Shown here piece after piece: positions 1 through 18,104 of a stretch of 64,000 nucleotides of DNA (the first letter of the stretch is position 1; each line of letters opens with the position of its first letter). Both the position numbers and the translations under genes were made by a program. The notes under the pieces were generated by a model. The model had not been told where the DNA came from and did no database searches. It saw only the letters and a program-made list of their open reading frames with translations. Location: the NCBI GenBank assembly GCA_017590115.1, contig JAGGNK010008559.1, positions 8,673,888-8,737,887 of the forward strand. Direction: 5' to 3'. The stretch comes from Montifringilla adamsi (taxonomy: Eukaryota; Chordata; Aves; Passeriformes; Passeridae).

Positions 1-4894
<4,894 letters not shown>

Positions 4895-7800
4895 CATGCT
4901 GATTTCACCACCATAAGCTCAAGTTCACGTAGGAGACACAGTAATAGGGGAGTATTGCATTTTGCTAAACACTGTATGAATTTGGCTTATGTTTTGCCAC
5001 TGCTGTATTATTTTTTCCACATTTCAAGATTTAGCATGACTGTGTAGATGCCAAGATTATCTGAAGACAATATGTTTCTCTTATCAACATCTGAGTGAGA
5101 TGGAAGAAGACCTGCGGGGTGGTTTTTGCTATCCCAGCCCACAAGAAGGTACTGGTGCAGGCACTGACTGTGCTCTAGAGCCTGTTGCTTTACAGATGTA
5201 CATAGTTGTTTAGTGATCATGTTGTGGCCAGTATCTGAAAGACTACTGCATTTTGCACCTTTTCTCTCCCTCCTCCCATTTTGCTGTGTTATGTTATAAA
5301 AGTATTGAGCCGTCTTGCCTGTTCTCTTTCCAGAGGTTCAGAGGAAAGACTGGGACTCACTGTGGGGAGCCTATTCCAAATAAACTATTGCCAACCTCTC
5401 TCAGAAAGCAGAACTGGGCTCTGAGGTGAAAAACCCTGAAATCTGTGCACCCAGTAGAGTTCGGGTTTTTTCCACATTAGATGGATGTCTTAGCAAATGT
5501 ATTATTCCAGCTGAAGAAATGTCCAAGACCCCTGTGAATTACTAGGCAATGGGAGTCTCATGAGTTGTGCAGCAGAGGTGTCTGAGCTCTCCATGCCCAA
5601 TGGGAACTGCTTGAGACCAATGAAAAGTCCCAACGTAACTGACAGGCTGCCATGGAACAACAGCTCCCATAGAAAGCTGCCAGAAGCACTCAGAGAAATG
5701 GAAACAAAACAGGATTGGTTTTGTATGCTGGTTTTAACTTGATTTGGAAGTTGATTTTAACATCGTCTAACCAACAGACTGGATCACAGGCAGAAGAGAA
5801 TGACTGCAAGAGCAAGAGGTGAAAAGCTGAATCAGAATGATGCAGGAAGGGCACACTCCTGGTGGCCATCAATGACTGATTCTTCAGGCCAGTGTTACTA
5901 GGAAATGGCTATGACCACTCTGAAGAAAGTTTTATGTTAATATCTTAACATTAGTTAAAAATGATTAATCATAGTGTCTTGAAGAAATAGGAAAAAAATA
6001 ATACCAAAAGCAAAAATAGCCAAGAGTGTTACAGGGAGTTGTCATTTGTGTGTGAGGCATTAATGTTCTGTAAAGTAAGAAATCAATTAACTTGCACTAT
6101 AAAAAGAGAAATTGCTGTATTATTTAAGTGAAGATAATTAATAAAAATGGTTTTGAATTGGGAAGCAATTAAATAAAATATACACATTGGACAAATCCCA
6201 AAAGAGGAATACAAGGAGAATACTATTTCTTAGATGGACAGGATAAGGAGATGAATGCCATCAAGTCTAAAATGCATTAGCAGCACATGCAACTTTGGCT
6301 GCACAGAGACACACAAAATATTCCAGTTTTTAAATCTGTAATAATAATTTTTTAGTTAAAATCAGCATTTGGCAAAAGTAGCCCATTTGGCACTGGACTT
6401 TGAAGTGTGGGAATTTAATTCTATCACAATAATCCAGGAAATTCTAGTTGGAAACTGCAATAAATTCTTCGTCCCAGGAGAAAGCCAACTTGTAAGATCT
6501 GGTCTAAAAGGGAAAACTCTCCCTTTTTATCAATTTCTTCATTTAGATAAACTATGCCAGAAGCTAAGAAAAGATGAAGCAAATGTTTCAAAATGTTTGA
6601 TGATACTGAGTTAGAGTCAATATTTTTTTAAATGTAGAACAAGGTATTCTGACAGTAGCATTTCTGCCACCCTAAATTATTTGTCACTGATGAAGTCCTA
6701 TCTCAGACTTCTCTAGTGAGCACCAATAATAAATGGTTGCAACTATGAATTTGAAAACATTTTTCTACAGAAGTATTTCTCCTCATTCTATCCCAACAAA
6801 TTAAAAAAATTAAAAAAAAAAAAAAAAAAGGAGGGATTGCAACCCTCACTCAGAATTTCAGGACTGCTGTTTTGCAGTACTCCATATGTGTATTTCTGTG
6901 CATACACAGTCTGCAGGTGACAGCAGCCTGACCCTGCCAATACAACCCCCCAGAAAAAGGTTTTAGGTACTTTTGCATAAATAGAAAACTTTGCTTCAGG
7001 ATTTGCATAGCCCTTGTATAGTCTTTTCCTTGAGTGCTTGAGATACTGAAATATAATTATTATGCTGATGAGATAAATATTTAATATAAATAGGAATAAA
7101 ATATATGTATATAAAGGTGTATTCTTGCTATTATGGTTGAGACTAGTAACTCATGGTGACAACACAGCAGATAACTATGATGATATCACAGTGTATTGAT
7201 GTAACTTTGACATTAATATTCCAGTATTTCTTGGGTATATTGTGTGTTCAGCAAAGCTTTATTATAACTAAATTTATAAACGCTATGAAGGAGTGCTGGA
7301 TTCATACCTTTGACTTGAAAAAAAGGGCATGATGTTACATTTTTTTAAAGGTTCACTTAAAATGAACAGTTATACAGTATGTGCATATATTTAATTATAT
7401 ATCTGTACACATTTATCCCATAGAATCTTTTCCACCATAAATGTTGGAACATACATATAAACATACAGTTCCTAGTAAATAAACATTTAAATATCATAGC
7501 ACACCTGTATCTGTATGTATTTATACAAAACCAAAGCCTTTAAACTACTGGTTTAAGAACCTTAAAAGCATAGAGTGCTGTATTTCATGAGATTCAGAGC
7601 CTTTACAGTGTTTTACTCTGCCTGAAGGCAAAATCACAGTGTGTCATGGCTTTGTGAGACTCAATTGCAGAAAGTGCTCCTTCCTTTTATAATGTAGACA
7701 GGGGACAATAAGGGAAAAAAACCCCAAATCCAACCTGGCTACAGCAGGTTTCCTGCTTCAAGTTCACTGTCTTCAGACTTTAACCTTTTCAAAGCCAGCT

Positions 7801-10080
7801 GGTGGATTACAGCTATGCAGCTGTCATTAATTTCATCATGAGCTATATCTCATTTCAGTCTGCTCTCAAATACATTACATTGTCTAGCTGTAACAATCAG
7901 CGTGGCTTACACAAGAAACCAGCTGAAATGGAGTTTATCACTGTCAGTTCAGCCTTAAATCCATTGAAACCATTGTCACATTTGAGATTTATTTCTCTGG
8001 GGACAAGAACTTGTCCTACTAATCCATAATACTTCTCTCAATGAGGACAACTAAGTTAGTATCCTACTTGATCTCAGACACAAACATGATTTCTTTCAAA
8101 CTCACTCCACAGCACAGTTTAATGCTTGAAGTACACTTTTACTTCTGGATTTGTTCTGAAAAAAATTACTTGCGTTAACACAAAATTACTGATTAATCCT
8201 ACCTCTTCTAATTCCAACAGTGAAGCTCTTGAGCTGTAGGTACTGTTTCTCTTCCAAGAAATTAGCCACACATGCAATAATAGCTGTAGAAGGCCTAGGT
8301 TTTCTATTATACCATACAGTTAAAGAAAGTGGGGAGGAAATAATGTAATGCTGACTTTGGAGATGGTGTGACTTTATAATTAGAAGCAGTTTATAGTTAA
8401 GAGCAGATTACTCATGTCTTCACTGTGCACATATACAAGTGAGCTACTGATAAAAGGAAACCATTAACTTCACTGACGATTAGCTGATTTCTCCTCAGAA
8501 GCGAGAACCAAAGCATCTTTACACACATCACCCCCTGACAATTGTATGCATCTTTTGAATTCCAACCCAATACATTTTACTTGGTAGAGGTATGAACTGA
8601 CAAATTCAGGGCACTTAATTAATTCATACATAAGGTTTGTCAAAATTACCAGGTAACTGATTTTCCAACCTATTATACAGAAAGATAATGAAGAATCAGG
8701 CCTAGGCCCTTAAAATTAGAGGAGTGATTCAGCTGCTGTCCCTTTGAGTAAAGCATAAGAACACAGCAAAGACTTTATATGGAAAAACATTGCCTTGCTT
8801 GTAGTAAATTCACATGTTTTTAAAGGTTTTTATAAAGACCTCATATTTCAAGCAAATTTATATAGTAGTATTCATTCAGAGTCTTATCTCTGTGATGCTG
8901 CAGGTTTTTTCTTCATGTTAAATTACATGCAGTTTACATTCCACAAGGTTTTCAGCTTTATTTCCTAGTTCCCTGCTGTACTTTTTCAGGGGCTTGCACT
9001 AATTTAAAACATAAGCTTGAACAGCAGAATAAGTTTGGCCAGAGTATGGTAAATAATGAGGGCTGAGTTTTTTGCTTTGGACTTTGACAGGAAGAAGAAA
9101 CATCACAGAATGTGTCCTGGTAATTAGTGACACTAAATGCAGCAAATTGTGATAGCAGGATATTTCATCTTGGTCATTGCGAGGTGAATGGAAATTGCAT
9201 GGGAAAGTTTCTCCTCTACATAAGGAAGGTTGTTTTCATAGAGAAGCTAATATCTGAGTACCAGTGTTTGTAAATGTGTATTTATGTGACAATGCTCTGT
9301 AATTGCTGGTTCCCACTGACTCCCACAGCACGAGCTTGGCATGCCAGGGCCTCACGCATGCTCAGATGCCCACCTGAAGTCAATATTGTGATTCCCATTT
9401 ACCTCAGGGGAGCTGGGTTGTGCTGTATAGAAAGTGAAAGAATGGGTCAAATCCATCTTTTCTTACCTGTAAAGAGGGACCAAACCCTTATCCTTGGTGA
9501 CAGCTGCCTCGCCTGCTCTTTGCTGGTTCAGCTATTCCCACCGATGCCCAAGGTACCTTACAGATGTAACTGAAGTTAGAATTTGAGTCCTCTTTGTATT
9601 CACATGGCAGACACCTGCATGTGTCTCTTAAAGAATGTAGTTTGAAATGCACTGTAAATAGTTTTAACATACATTCCTATTATAGTTTAATAAAAATCTT
9701 AATCACAGTCACTAGTCACTGAGTTTGTCCATTTGTATTCTTCTATCTTTTAAAAATACCTGAACAAATATATAGTTTCTGGGCACAGTATTTTTGTACT
9801 AGGTTAAGGGGTTTCTCTGTATATTATGTTTTTGCCTTTAAGCAGTATTAAAGTCTTCTGAATATCATGTGTTCTGTCTTGCTTCTGTCGTATGACTTCT
9901 TAGAATAAAGCTAGTTACATTACTTAAGAGAATCATTAGCCCTACTTACCATACAGCTGCTAGAGAACACAAGGGTCAGCTTATTTTCTTTGGCCAGACT
10001 GGTGCTTATTACTTATTTCTTCATTCTTCTCTTTGTACAGTTTTCATGCTTTATGAAATAAAAAGGATGATGTAAAAGTT
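4895..10080 (+). other. PDE5A: Probable PDE5A 3' UTR with alternative poly(A) signals
   Basis: About 5 kb of AT-rich noncoding sequence follows the stop. Candidate poly(A) signals are AATAAA at 5379-5384, 9689-9694, 9904-9909 and 10057-10062, and ATTAAA at 9847-9852. The ATTAAA is followed by a GT-rich stretch near 9868-9890, a good downstream element. Pumilio-type sites occur at 7106-7113 and 9653-9660. A run of 18 A lies at 6812-6829. A multi-kilobase 3' UTR is in keeping with mammalian PDE5A as I remember it, but the true end cannot be fixed without RNA data. Confidence 0.5.
9847..9852 (+). terminator. PDE5A: Candidate distal poly(A) signal of PDE5A (ATTAAA)
   Basis: ATTAAA is followed about 15-40 bases later by a T/GT-rich segment. 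Alternatives at 9689 and 9904 are close by. Confidence 0.35.
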
Positions 10081-13000
10081 TACTGTTTGTTATAATTAAT
10101 ATTATTGAGGTGTAATTTTTAATGCCTGATTCAAATAATTTGCTTCTGTAAATTTGTATTTCATAGTAACTTTTCTAGGTCCTAGAAATCCTGAAGAGAA
10201 AAATATCTATTAATATCAAGATACTTCTGAGATCAGCCAGCAGTAAAGTAGTTCTTGTTTCAAAACCACAAAAAATAACTCAGTGCCACTGACCACTAGA
10301 GAGCACTGGAGCTGCACCTCCTGAGAGCTGTCAGAAACCAGTTCATTTCTGACAGAAAGCAGAACCAGTAAATACAAGGGTTACACAGATGTATCCTCAT
10401 CCTCTGCCGCCATAGATCAGTTCCTGGGGGATATCAATTGCAAGAGACATAGAAATAGTCAGCCCAGTGACTTCAACCAAAACCATGGGAAAAAATTTTT
10501 TTCAACAACCAAAGCCTCATCTTGCCCAAACTGCTGATCCTAGAAGTAATTCTGGACCAGTGGGCTTCTTGGCAATTTCTCTTCTTTGCCTATTAGCTCC
10601 TTCACAGCAACACTTCTGGTTTGACTTTTTTTAGCTCTAGGCAAAACCAAGAAGTATGTACACCCCTGACAAACAGCAGGCTCATTCAAGAAGTTATGAA
10701 GGGCCAGATTTAGCTCAGCACAAAACACAAGCACTATTTGCTTGAACCAACTGCATTTATGAGTGCAACTGCACAAGTGCCCGTGCATATCTGCAAACAC
10801 CAGGTCACCATTTGCTGCTGGGACTACAACCTTTCCATCCCCTCACCAGCCCAGTCATGCTGCTGCTCAGCCTTTCTGGCCTGCTGGAGGTTTGAATTCC
10901 CTTCTGAGAAGTGGCAGTGTTTGCAGCAGGAGCACTGGGATCCATTTCTTACCCAGCCCTGGAAAGAACACGACCTTGAGCGAGGGCATTTTTATTGAAG
11001 AGGTGAACAAACATCACACAGGGTCTGTCTCTTCTTGTACAGGTCTGATGCCTCATTAACAAATGGAAAAGACAAAAGCTCTTTCCTCCAGCCACATTTT
11101 TAGCAGCAGTGGTGGCAGCTATTGCATTTCACATTCCCATGAAACCTCACCCTTTAAGATTTTTAGAAAAAAATCTCATATGAGTGAGTTTGTTCCGATA
11201 GTAAGCTTTAGGGACAGACTTATGGAATCTGACAGTCACTGAGTTTTAGAACAGTAGCATTTCTTAACACACACAGAACTTTAGAACCACTTCAGCTGAA
11301 AAATACCGCAGTTCATAATGGCTCTGAAATGGCTGAAAAAACTACAGTTTACAGAGGTTTCTCTTGTTTAACACCATCAAATTCTAGGAGTAAATCCACG
11401 GTTGAATCATACCAATAGTTTACACATGATACATTTGCATATAAGCATTCAGGATGCTTTTATTGTAGTAGTTAATTAAGTCACTGGCAATTTATTTTAT
11501 GATATATAGAGCTTCTTAATGAAAGGAAAGTTCATTTTAGAGATAAATAGAGGGGTTAATTCGATCAAGGTCACATGGAAAATCCATTTCTGAGCTGGAA
11601 AGGGCACCAGAACCTGGGTGTCTGTTCTGCTTTTACGTGAGACACATGATGCCCAAACTAAGAAAGGAATTTTAATCTGAAACCATCTTTTCCTTTTGCA
11701 AATACAAATATTTAAACATCTTAGCCATACAGGGTGCTCTCTTGCTATAATGCTGCACTTCAGAAGAACTCTGAAGTTCACTATTTTAAATATTAAATTA
11801 GATTCAAGCCACTAATCCAGATAATCACAAAAAACTTTTGTGGGGTTTGGAGCCATATTATAACCAAGAGAAAAAGTCCACAATAAGCAAAACAGTTGTG
11901 TTGAAATGAGCTAAAAGTGCAGTTCAGATTTTGGAGAAACTGAAATGACTGATGCAGACTTTCAATACTGTACATTTTTAGCTCACTGGACTATAACTTG
12001 ACCCCACTCTATGATCACATTTCATATTCTAAACAAAAAGAAATTGGGGAATGAAGGAATATTCAAGTATAAATTTAAATACCCTTAGAAAAGCCTGACA
12101 AAAAGCCCCGCAGGACAACTGGCATATCAGTCTCTGTGTGGCAAGTGTCAAATGGCACTAATGCCATTCATTTAACCTTTTCTGGAAAAGCACACTTACT
12201 TTTATTGGCAATTGTTCACTGTCGCCCTTTTTTGATTGAAACAAGACCAGATTCTATTATTCTATGTGATCCTAGGATTCATTTTAGCATACAGAAACTG
12301 ACAAAATAAATACCAGGGTTGTCACTGTTTTCATCCTAAATTTTGCTTCCAGATTTTTTTCAACCTGGATCTTATTAGCTCCTGCACTTCAGTTTTCTCC
12401 AATAAAAAACTCTCAAAAATGCAGCACTTTATGGATCAGAGCCATTACACAGGAATTAGAAAGCAGTGTATACACACAGTTATGAGCAAGCTTTAAAACA
12501 CACAGCCCACTGCTAACTAATTACACAAATGGATCTATACTCACTGGAAATTTCTAGGCAATCCTCAAATGCTGAATTTTCTTGCTGAACAGATTTCACA
12601 TTAGCAGCATCCAGGAGATTCTCCTCCAACAAAAGTAAAAGCAGAAATTCAGCAAACAGGCAGCTGCAGTAGGACAACATCTAGCTCAAGCAGGATCTAA
12701 TCCTGCTGCAATGCAACACCCAATTGCAACAGGTACTTTGAAATTATTTATCCAAGACATGGCATTAGTTAGGCTCCATCAAGCTCCTGGTTGCTAGGCC
12801 ACCCACTGTTAGGCTTAAATTGGCTTTACTGCCATACAACTGTCTATTTACCACATTGATACAGAATTGAGTATTGTGGTTCAAACGCTTAGTGAAACTT
12901 CCCAGTAAAGGATCCATCTTTGCAACCCACCCCAAGACATAATGAAGAATCATTCAGTAGAAAACACCCATAAGTACTGCACAATCTGCATGGTTTTATC

Positions 13001-14780
13001 AGGGATTAATCTCTTATTATAGAAATCAATATTTTCATTAGTATATTATGTTTATGCTGGCACCAAGCCTTAACAAACCCAACAGTTCTACTGTTCTGGC
13101 TAATTTTAGTCAGAAGAACTTGAATACAAGCCACAAAACAATAAACAGGGGAGATGAATACAACCCGCTGCAAAAGCCATTTTGTCACCCCGATCTTTGG
13201 AACTTCACTGGAAATTGCCATCACAACACACCTTGCTACAATGATCATCGATTGGCAGGATGAGGTTGGCATAACCATATAAGTTAATAATTTATTGCCA
13301 TCCACCTCATCTAAAGATCAAACTTCAAAGTCAGTAAGATTGTCCATTTTCAGTGTTCTGAAGCTGGCACGGTGGAGAAAGGCACCAAGCCAAGAACACA
13401 CCCTTAGCTTTCAAAACTGTCATGAAAAAAGCAATACTAAAAAACAAGATTTCAATGCACCATCAAAGAAAAAGCTGTAGTTCTGAAAACCACACAAGGA
13501 AGAAGGAGACAGAAAAAGGAAAAAGGTTGTGGAATATTCCAACTAAGGAAATCTACAAAACCAATTTTAATTGTGATTTTAGAAGGAGAACCAGCTACTA
13601 TAGGAGGACAAAAGAACTCTAAATGCAGTCTAGATTGTATGATTCTAGTACATGTGAAAAACCAAAGTCATATTTTGTCATACTGAGCAACTCACATTAT
13701 TTTAGACTTCGATTTTCTACTAAATACAGCAGAAGCTGCACTACAACCACTGCCAGAAGACTGTGAAGAGAGTTACCAGTTTTGTTATGTAACAGCTTGG
13801 ATGAACTCTAACTCAACACTGGGTGTTTATGTGTATAAACTACACAGATCACGTAAGACTGCCAGTGATAACTAAAAGGTCAAGATACCCACCAGTGCAA
13901 TAAAAACAGATAAGCTGACTCTTAGACTAAAGTCTGCCCATCTTCTGAGCTGGCAGATGGGCATGCATTATTGGCACAGCACAGGGCATGAGCTAAAACA
14001 TTTTTTGAGCTATTCAGGTGATCAAAAACTGCATGAAACTGTGGCGGAAAACCTCCATGTGAAAACTATGCATAAAAACCTAACGGTTATTGTGAAATGC
14101 ACATTTCAATGGGAGGTACTTCCCTCCTCACCCTCAGGAGTAAACAGCCTGATCACCTTCCATCTGGCTGGTTTCTTCACTGAATGCGTTATAATGAAGA
14201 AAATTTGCAGATGCTGCTGAGAATTTAAACTACATATACAAAACAACTGATCACATGAATAGAGACTACCATCCCAATTTCCACAGCTCAGTGTTAGACA
14301 GGCAGCAAGAGGAGTTTTCGGAAACAACCTGCAGACATTCAGTAAATCCTCTGGCCCATGCTTGTTGTGCTGAGCAGAACAGGCCCCAAACAAATTATAA
14401 TGGACAAAGTAGAGACTTGTGTTTGTTTTGTTGGGCAAATAATATCACCTCCAATTGTCTGAAGACCCTCCAACAATCTTGAAGATGCAACTGAGATAGA
14501 AAATGTCAAGCAATGCTGTTAGTTTAATTATTACTTTCACTAGACACTGGATTTTTACCCCACATTGTAGATAGAATGAATGGATTAGCAATTCTTAATT
14601 GAGATGAGCAATAAAGATTCTGCCATGATCTGGGGGCAATAAGACAGATTCAGCAAGCAGTGTGGTCAGGACTGGGAATTTGATTAAATAACAGGAAACT
14701 TCTCCTTGGAGAGGTCAGCGTATCGGTTGAGCTTTACTCAGCCTCGTCATCCAGTGAATTGCCTTCAAGATAAGGCAGTA
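10081..14780. other. Intergenic spacer PDE5A-FABP2
   Basis: I find no convincing exon here. Short open frames occur on both strands (for example near 10540-11059 and 13006-13622) but have no splice-supported structure or recognisable protein. A short perfect inverted repeat (8-bp arms at 12689-12696 and 12700-12707, 3-base loop) is present. Confidence 0.6.
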
Positions 14781-14790
14781 CATAAATTCC
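14712..14790 (+). promoter_or_regulatory. FABP2: FABP2 core promoter region
   Basis: A TATA-like CATAAATT at 14781-14788 lies about 50 bases before the start codon, leaving room for a start site near 14810 and a short 5' UTR. A nuclear-receptor half-site AGGTCA lies at 14712-14717. Mammalian FABP2 is controlled by HNF4-type factors; whether this site does the same is inference. Confidence 0.4.
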
Positions 14791-14838
14791 CTGTGCAAAG
14801 ACTCGGCCCTGCAGAGCAGCCCTCCTGCAGGCACAGCC

Positions 14839-14905
14839 ATGGCCTTCGACGGCACTTGGAAAGTTGACAGAAATGAGAACTATGAGAAGTTCATGGAAGC
14901 AATGG
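14839..14905 (+). CDS. FABP2: FABP2 exon 1
   Basis: It holds the start codon and 22 codons, plus the first base of Gly23. The donor is GTAAGG. The ATG lies in the context GCCATGG, a strong initiation context. Confidence 0.95.
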
Positions 14906-16795
14906 GTAAGGCTCATCTTTCCAATCCCCTCTGCAGGAAAAATATCACTCCAGCTGAATACAAACCCAAACTGTCTGAGAACTACCTTCGGGCCATCCTG
15001 GCCTTTCACTCTTGGCTGCTCTGCCCCTGCATCTATTTTCAAAATATCCTGAGGCGGGGGGGGAAGATGCTGAGAAATGTTCTGATTTTAATTACTCTGC
15101 GTTAATCTTAAGCATTTTAAGTAATTCCAAATTTATTTCAGCAGAAAAAAAGAATATCTAAGTCTAGATTTGAGGAAAAGGCTCAGACAACTTGAATGGA
15201 TAAACTTTAAACTGAATTCTATAACTGGACTATTATTTTGACAACATCAAACCAGTTTAAAAATTCAGCAGGGAAGAAATCATCATTCTTCAATTTCAGA
15301 GAAACACTTAATTCAAGTAATTCTAACATCCTGATATTTACTTGAAGTTTGTACAAAGTATGCATTATATGGACATAAATCTAACTACTGCAGTTAAGAC
15401 AGCAATTTGTATTGTATGTGTAGTAGTGAACATGGCCTTGATGAAACCTGAAGGACAAATATTTGGGTCAGAATGCTGGAATAAACTCACTTGGCCACAT
15501 AGATTGATTAAATTGATTTAAAAAAGACAAATATGACGCTCCAGCAGAGATTTGGGGGGTGTTTTCTGATTAATGTTAACTGATTTGTTTAGGTGTTGGC
15601 ATGATGAAAAGAAAACTGGGAGCCCATGATAATCTGAAGCTCACCATCCAACAAAATGGGGACAAATTTAATGTCAAAGAAGCCAGCAACTTCCGAAACA
15701 TAGAGCTTGAATTTACTCTGGGAGTCAACTTTGAGTACAGCCTGGCTGATGGGACTGAACTTTCTGTAAGAGTCTTCCCACACAGTTCAATATTTACAAT
15801 GTGATAATGACTTTATAACGTGCGGTTTCAAGATGAATAATTTGTCTTCCTAGTTTTTAATTTAAATTCTCTTTCTGAATTACATTAAATTTTCCTGAAC
15901 CTAACTGTTCAGGAATGCTTGCAGCTTATACACCAAAGCACAAGGGAGTCTTTAGTGTTAAAGGTTGAACACTGTACCATGGATGTCAGGGTTCCAGAGA
16001 GCCCAAAAAGCAAAGCAAGTAGCAATTTTCACAAGATGAAATCCAGGTGATTTGCAATTTTACTTCTAATACTCAAGTCCACCACCTAGAGCACAGAGTG
16101 GGTATTTGTAAGAAATTACAAATCTCTCTTGATACAATTATTTAAAATAAGGTGTGCTTAAAAAACACCTAGGTTGGCTATTATGCATTTAAATTTAAAA
16201 GCCAATGGTTTTATTAAAATTTCATTTTTACAGCCTTTCTAAAAAGCATTATTACACTGTTTTAATCTTTTTTCTCTTTTAAGTATTCTACAGCCTTTAA
16301 ACCAAATCAGTGCCATAACTCTGGCAAAACATTTGTGTTTTTTTCCCATCATAGGGTGCTTGGACCCTGGAAGGAAATAAACTTGTGGGCACATTTACCA
16401 GAAAAGACAATGGAAAAGTACTTAAAGCAACCAGAGAAATCGTGGGTGATGAGCTCGTTCAGGTGAGTTAAGACATTTACACACAAGTTTGCAATAGAAT
16501 CAAAAGAAAAGTTTTAAAAGCTTTTCTAAAAGTAGAAAATATTTTCTTCAAGCCAAATAACTTCATTTATCTATAGTTAATAGCTTTAACTATTTTAAAA
16601 TAGTTAAAATTTATTTATAGTTAAAATTTATCTAGAGTTAAAAAATTCTCAGTTGCCTATAAAGAATTTAAAACTCTCCAAACCACATCTGGGAAATGAA
16701 ACTGCAATTCCAGCCACTGATTTTTCCTTCTTAATTTTTAACAGACCTACGTATATGAAGGAGTTGAGTCCAAGAGATTCTTCAAAAGGGGCTAA
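14839..16795 (+). CDS. FABP2: Intestinal fatty-acid-binding protein (I-FABP), complete
   Basis: FABP2 is a cytosolic lipid-binding protein of enterocytes that carries long-chain fatty acids. Exons 14839-14905, 15593-15765, 16355-16462 and 16745-16795 join to 399 bases, or 132 codons plus TAA, exactly the family length and the standard four-exon FABP layout. The start MAFDGTWKVDRNENYEKFME matches human FABP2 closely. Later motifs include KRKLGAHDNLKLTI, ELEFTLGVNFEYSLADGTEL and TYVYEGVESKRFF. Arg107 (Arg106 in the mature numbering) and Trp83, which face the ligand cavity, are present. The gene stands alone between PDE5A and C4orf3 and all three share the same strand. Codons are intact and no frameshift is seen. 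I am confident of FABP2 rather than another FABP because of both sequence and neighbours. Confidence 0.97.
15593..15765 (+). CDS. FABP2: FABP2 exon 2
   Basis: It completes Gly23 and encodes residues 24-80, covering beta strands from VGMMKRKL to LADGTELS. The acceptor is tttgtttag and the donor GTAAGA. Confidence 0.95.
16355..16462 (+). CDS. FABP2: FABP2 exon 3
   Basis: It encodes 36 codons, GAWTLEGNKL to GDELVQ, including the cavity residues Trp83 and Arg107. The acceptor is atcatag and the donor GTGAGT. Confidence 0.95.
16600..16650 (+). repeat. 17-bp degenerate triplication in FABP2 intron 3
   Basis: Units at 16600-16616, 16617-16633 and 16634-16650 share the core AGTTAAAA. The first two are nearly identical; the third has drifted. 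Confidence 0.6.
16745..16795 (+). CDS. FABP2: FABP2 exon 4 and stop
   Basis: It encodes TYVYEGVESKRFFKRG and TAA. The acceptor is tttttaacag. Confidence 0.95.
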   Translation, partial: TYVYEGVESKRFFKRG

Positions 16796-16831
16796 GCACT
16801 TCACACAGAAACTGCACCGCAATGAAGGAAC

Positions 16832-16837
16832 AATAAA
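16832..16837 (+). terminator. FABP2: FABP2 poly(A) signal
   Basis: AATAAA lies 37 bases after the stop codon, implying a very short 3' UTR ending near 16855. Confidence 0.8.
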
Positions 16838-16859
16838 ATATCATTTTCTATTCATCCTC

Positions 16860-17820
16860 TGAGTTGTTTACCTTTCCATCCCCTCACAACACCTCCCTAC
16901 AGCTACCTAGCCCTGCTGAAAACATGGGCTAGTTCTTTATGTTACTGGTTTGCCTTGAATGAACAAACTCCCATTACCAAACACTAAAATCTCTTTTGTA
17001 CCTAGTCCTACTGAAGTGTCACAAAGGCCACAGAAACTATTTTGCACAAGTAGAACTTCAGTATTTTTTGCACAAGCTCTCAAATGGAAACTTAGTTTCC
17101 TTAAAAAAGGTACTTCTACTGAGAAACAGTTTCTCTGAGTATTTAATATTGTGCAAAATTATGGGAAAATAAAAAATAAAGGAGATAATAGAGATGGGGA
17201 TGAGGTTTAAAAGAGAAGTACTGTCCTTGGTTTGCCCCAAATCTCTTCATCTACTACACATGCTCAACCAATTCCTGCTATACAACGACAAATCCATCCT
17301 TATTTCTATTGACAGAACTTACAAAGGAAAACTACCCGTAAGTGCTTGTTTAAGAAAAGTAAGCTCTGTTCAGAAGCACCTGCTTGCAATCTGCCTTATC
17401 TCTTAATAAAATCTCTTGATATCTCCTAATACTGAGGCTAAGAAGGGGTCATAGCTGCCAAGAGAAAGGTTTTGTTTCACACACTCCTGGGCTTCTGGTC
17501 ACTCTTCGGGACACAAAAATGATAGCCCTGGCTTCAGTGTGTAGTGAACTGGAAGAACTGAGGGTGGCACATCCCAGCTGTGAGTGTGGCATCAGGTCGT
17601 GCCACTTCATTTATTTTTATTTACTACTGCAGCTGTGTGTTGTGCACGTAAAGATAGAACACACTATCTACATTAATTTCTCCACATTTGTTCCCTGCAC
17701 AAGCTCCAACTAACCTTAAGGAGAGGAGTGTATCTTAAAACAATTTTAATTTTCCTAAACTTCTTCACAAGAGGATTCCCAAAAGGTCTCCTAGTTTTTC
17801 TCAGGGCATCATCTGCTCTC
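16860..17820. other. Spacer FABP2-C4orf3
   Basis: This is AT-rich noncoding sequence. I see no exon, splice-supported frame or recognisable repeat. Confidence 0.6.
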
Positions 17821-18104
17821 CATGAAACCGCACCGGGACGAGTTCGTCAATGTTTATTTCCACACAAGCCCCGGCACAGGTGGCAGGACAAGACCAACAC
17901 GGTGTGACAGGACTGACCGCCTGCTCCTCCCCAGTGTCCGCATCTCATCTGGCAGGGAGCAGCAGCCAGCAGCGCTCAGGAAGGAATGTCAGTCACCAGC
18001 GCTGGGGAATCCACAACAAGCATCACTTATCCCCAAAACACAGGGACAAGCAGAAATACTGTCGGTGTCCAGCGTCTTTACCTCAAGAGCCCGCCCTACG
18101 GGAC

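Noticed and set aside
10540..11059. Overlapping 86-98 codon frames on both strands
   Set aside because: No splice sites in phase, no recognised domain, and mutual overlap; expected by chance in a 4.7-kb spacer.
14734..15042. 102-codon frame on the - strand
   Set aside because: Antisense shadow of FABP2 exon 1 and its promoter, with no recognisable protein.
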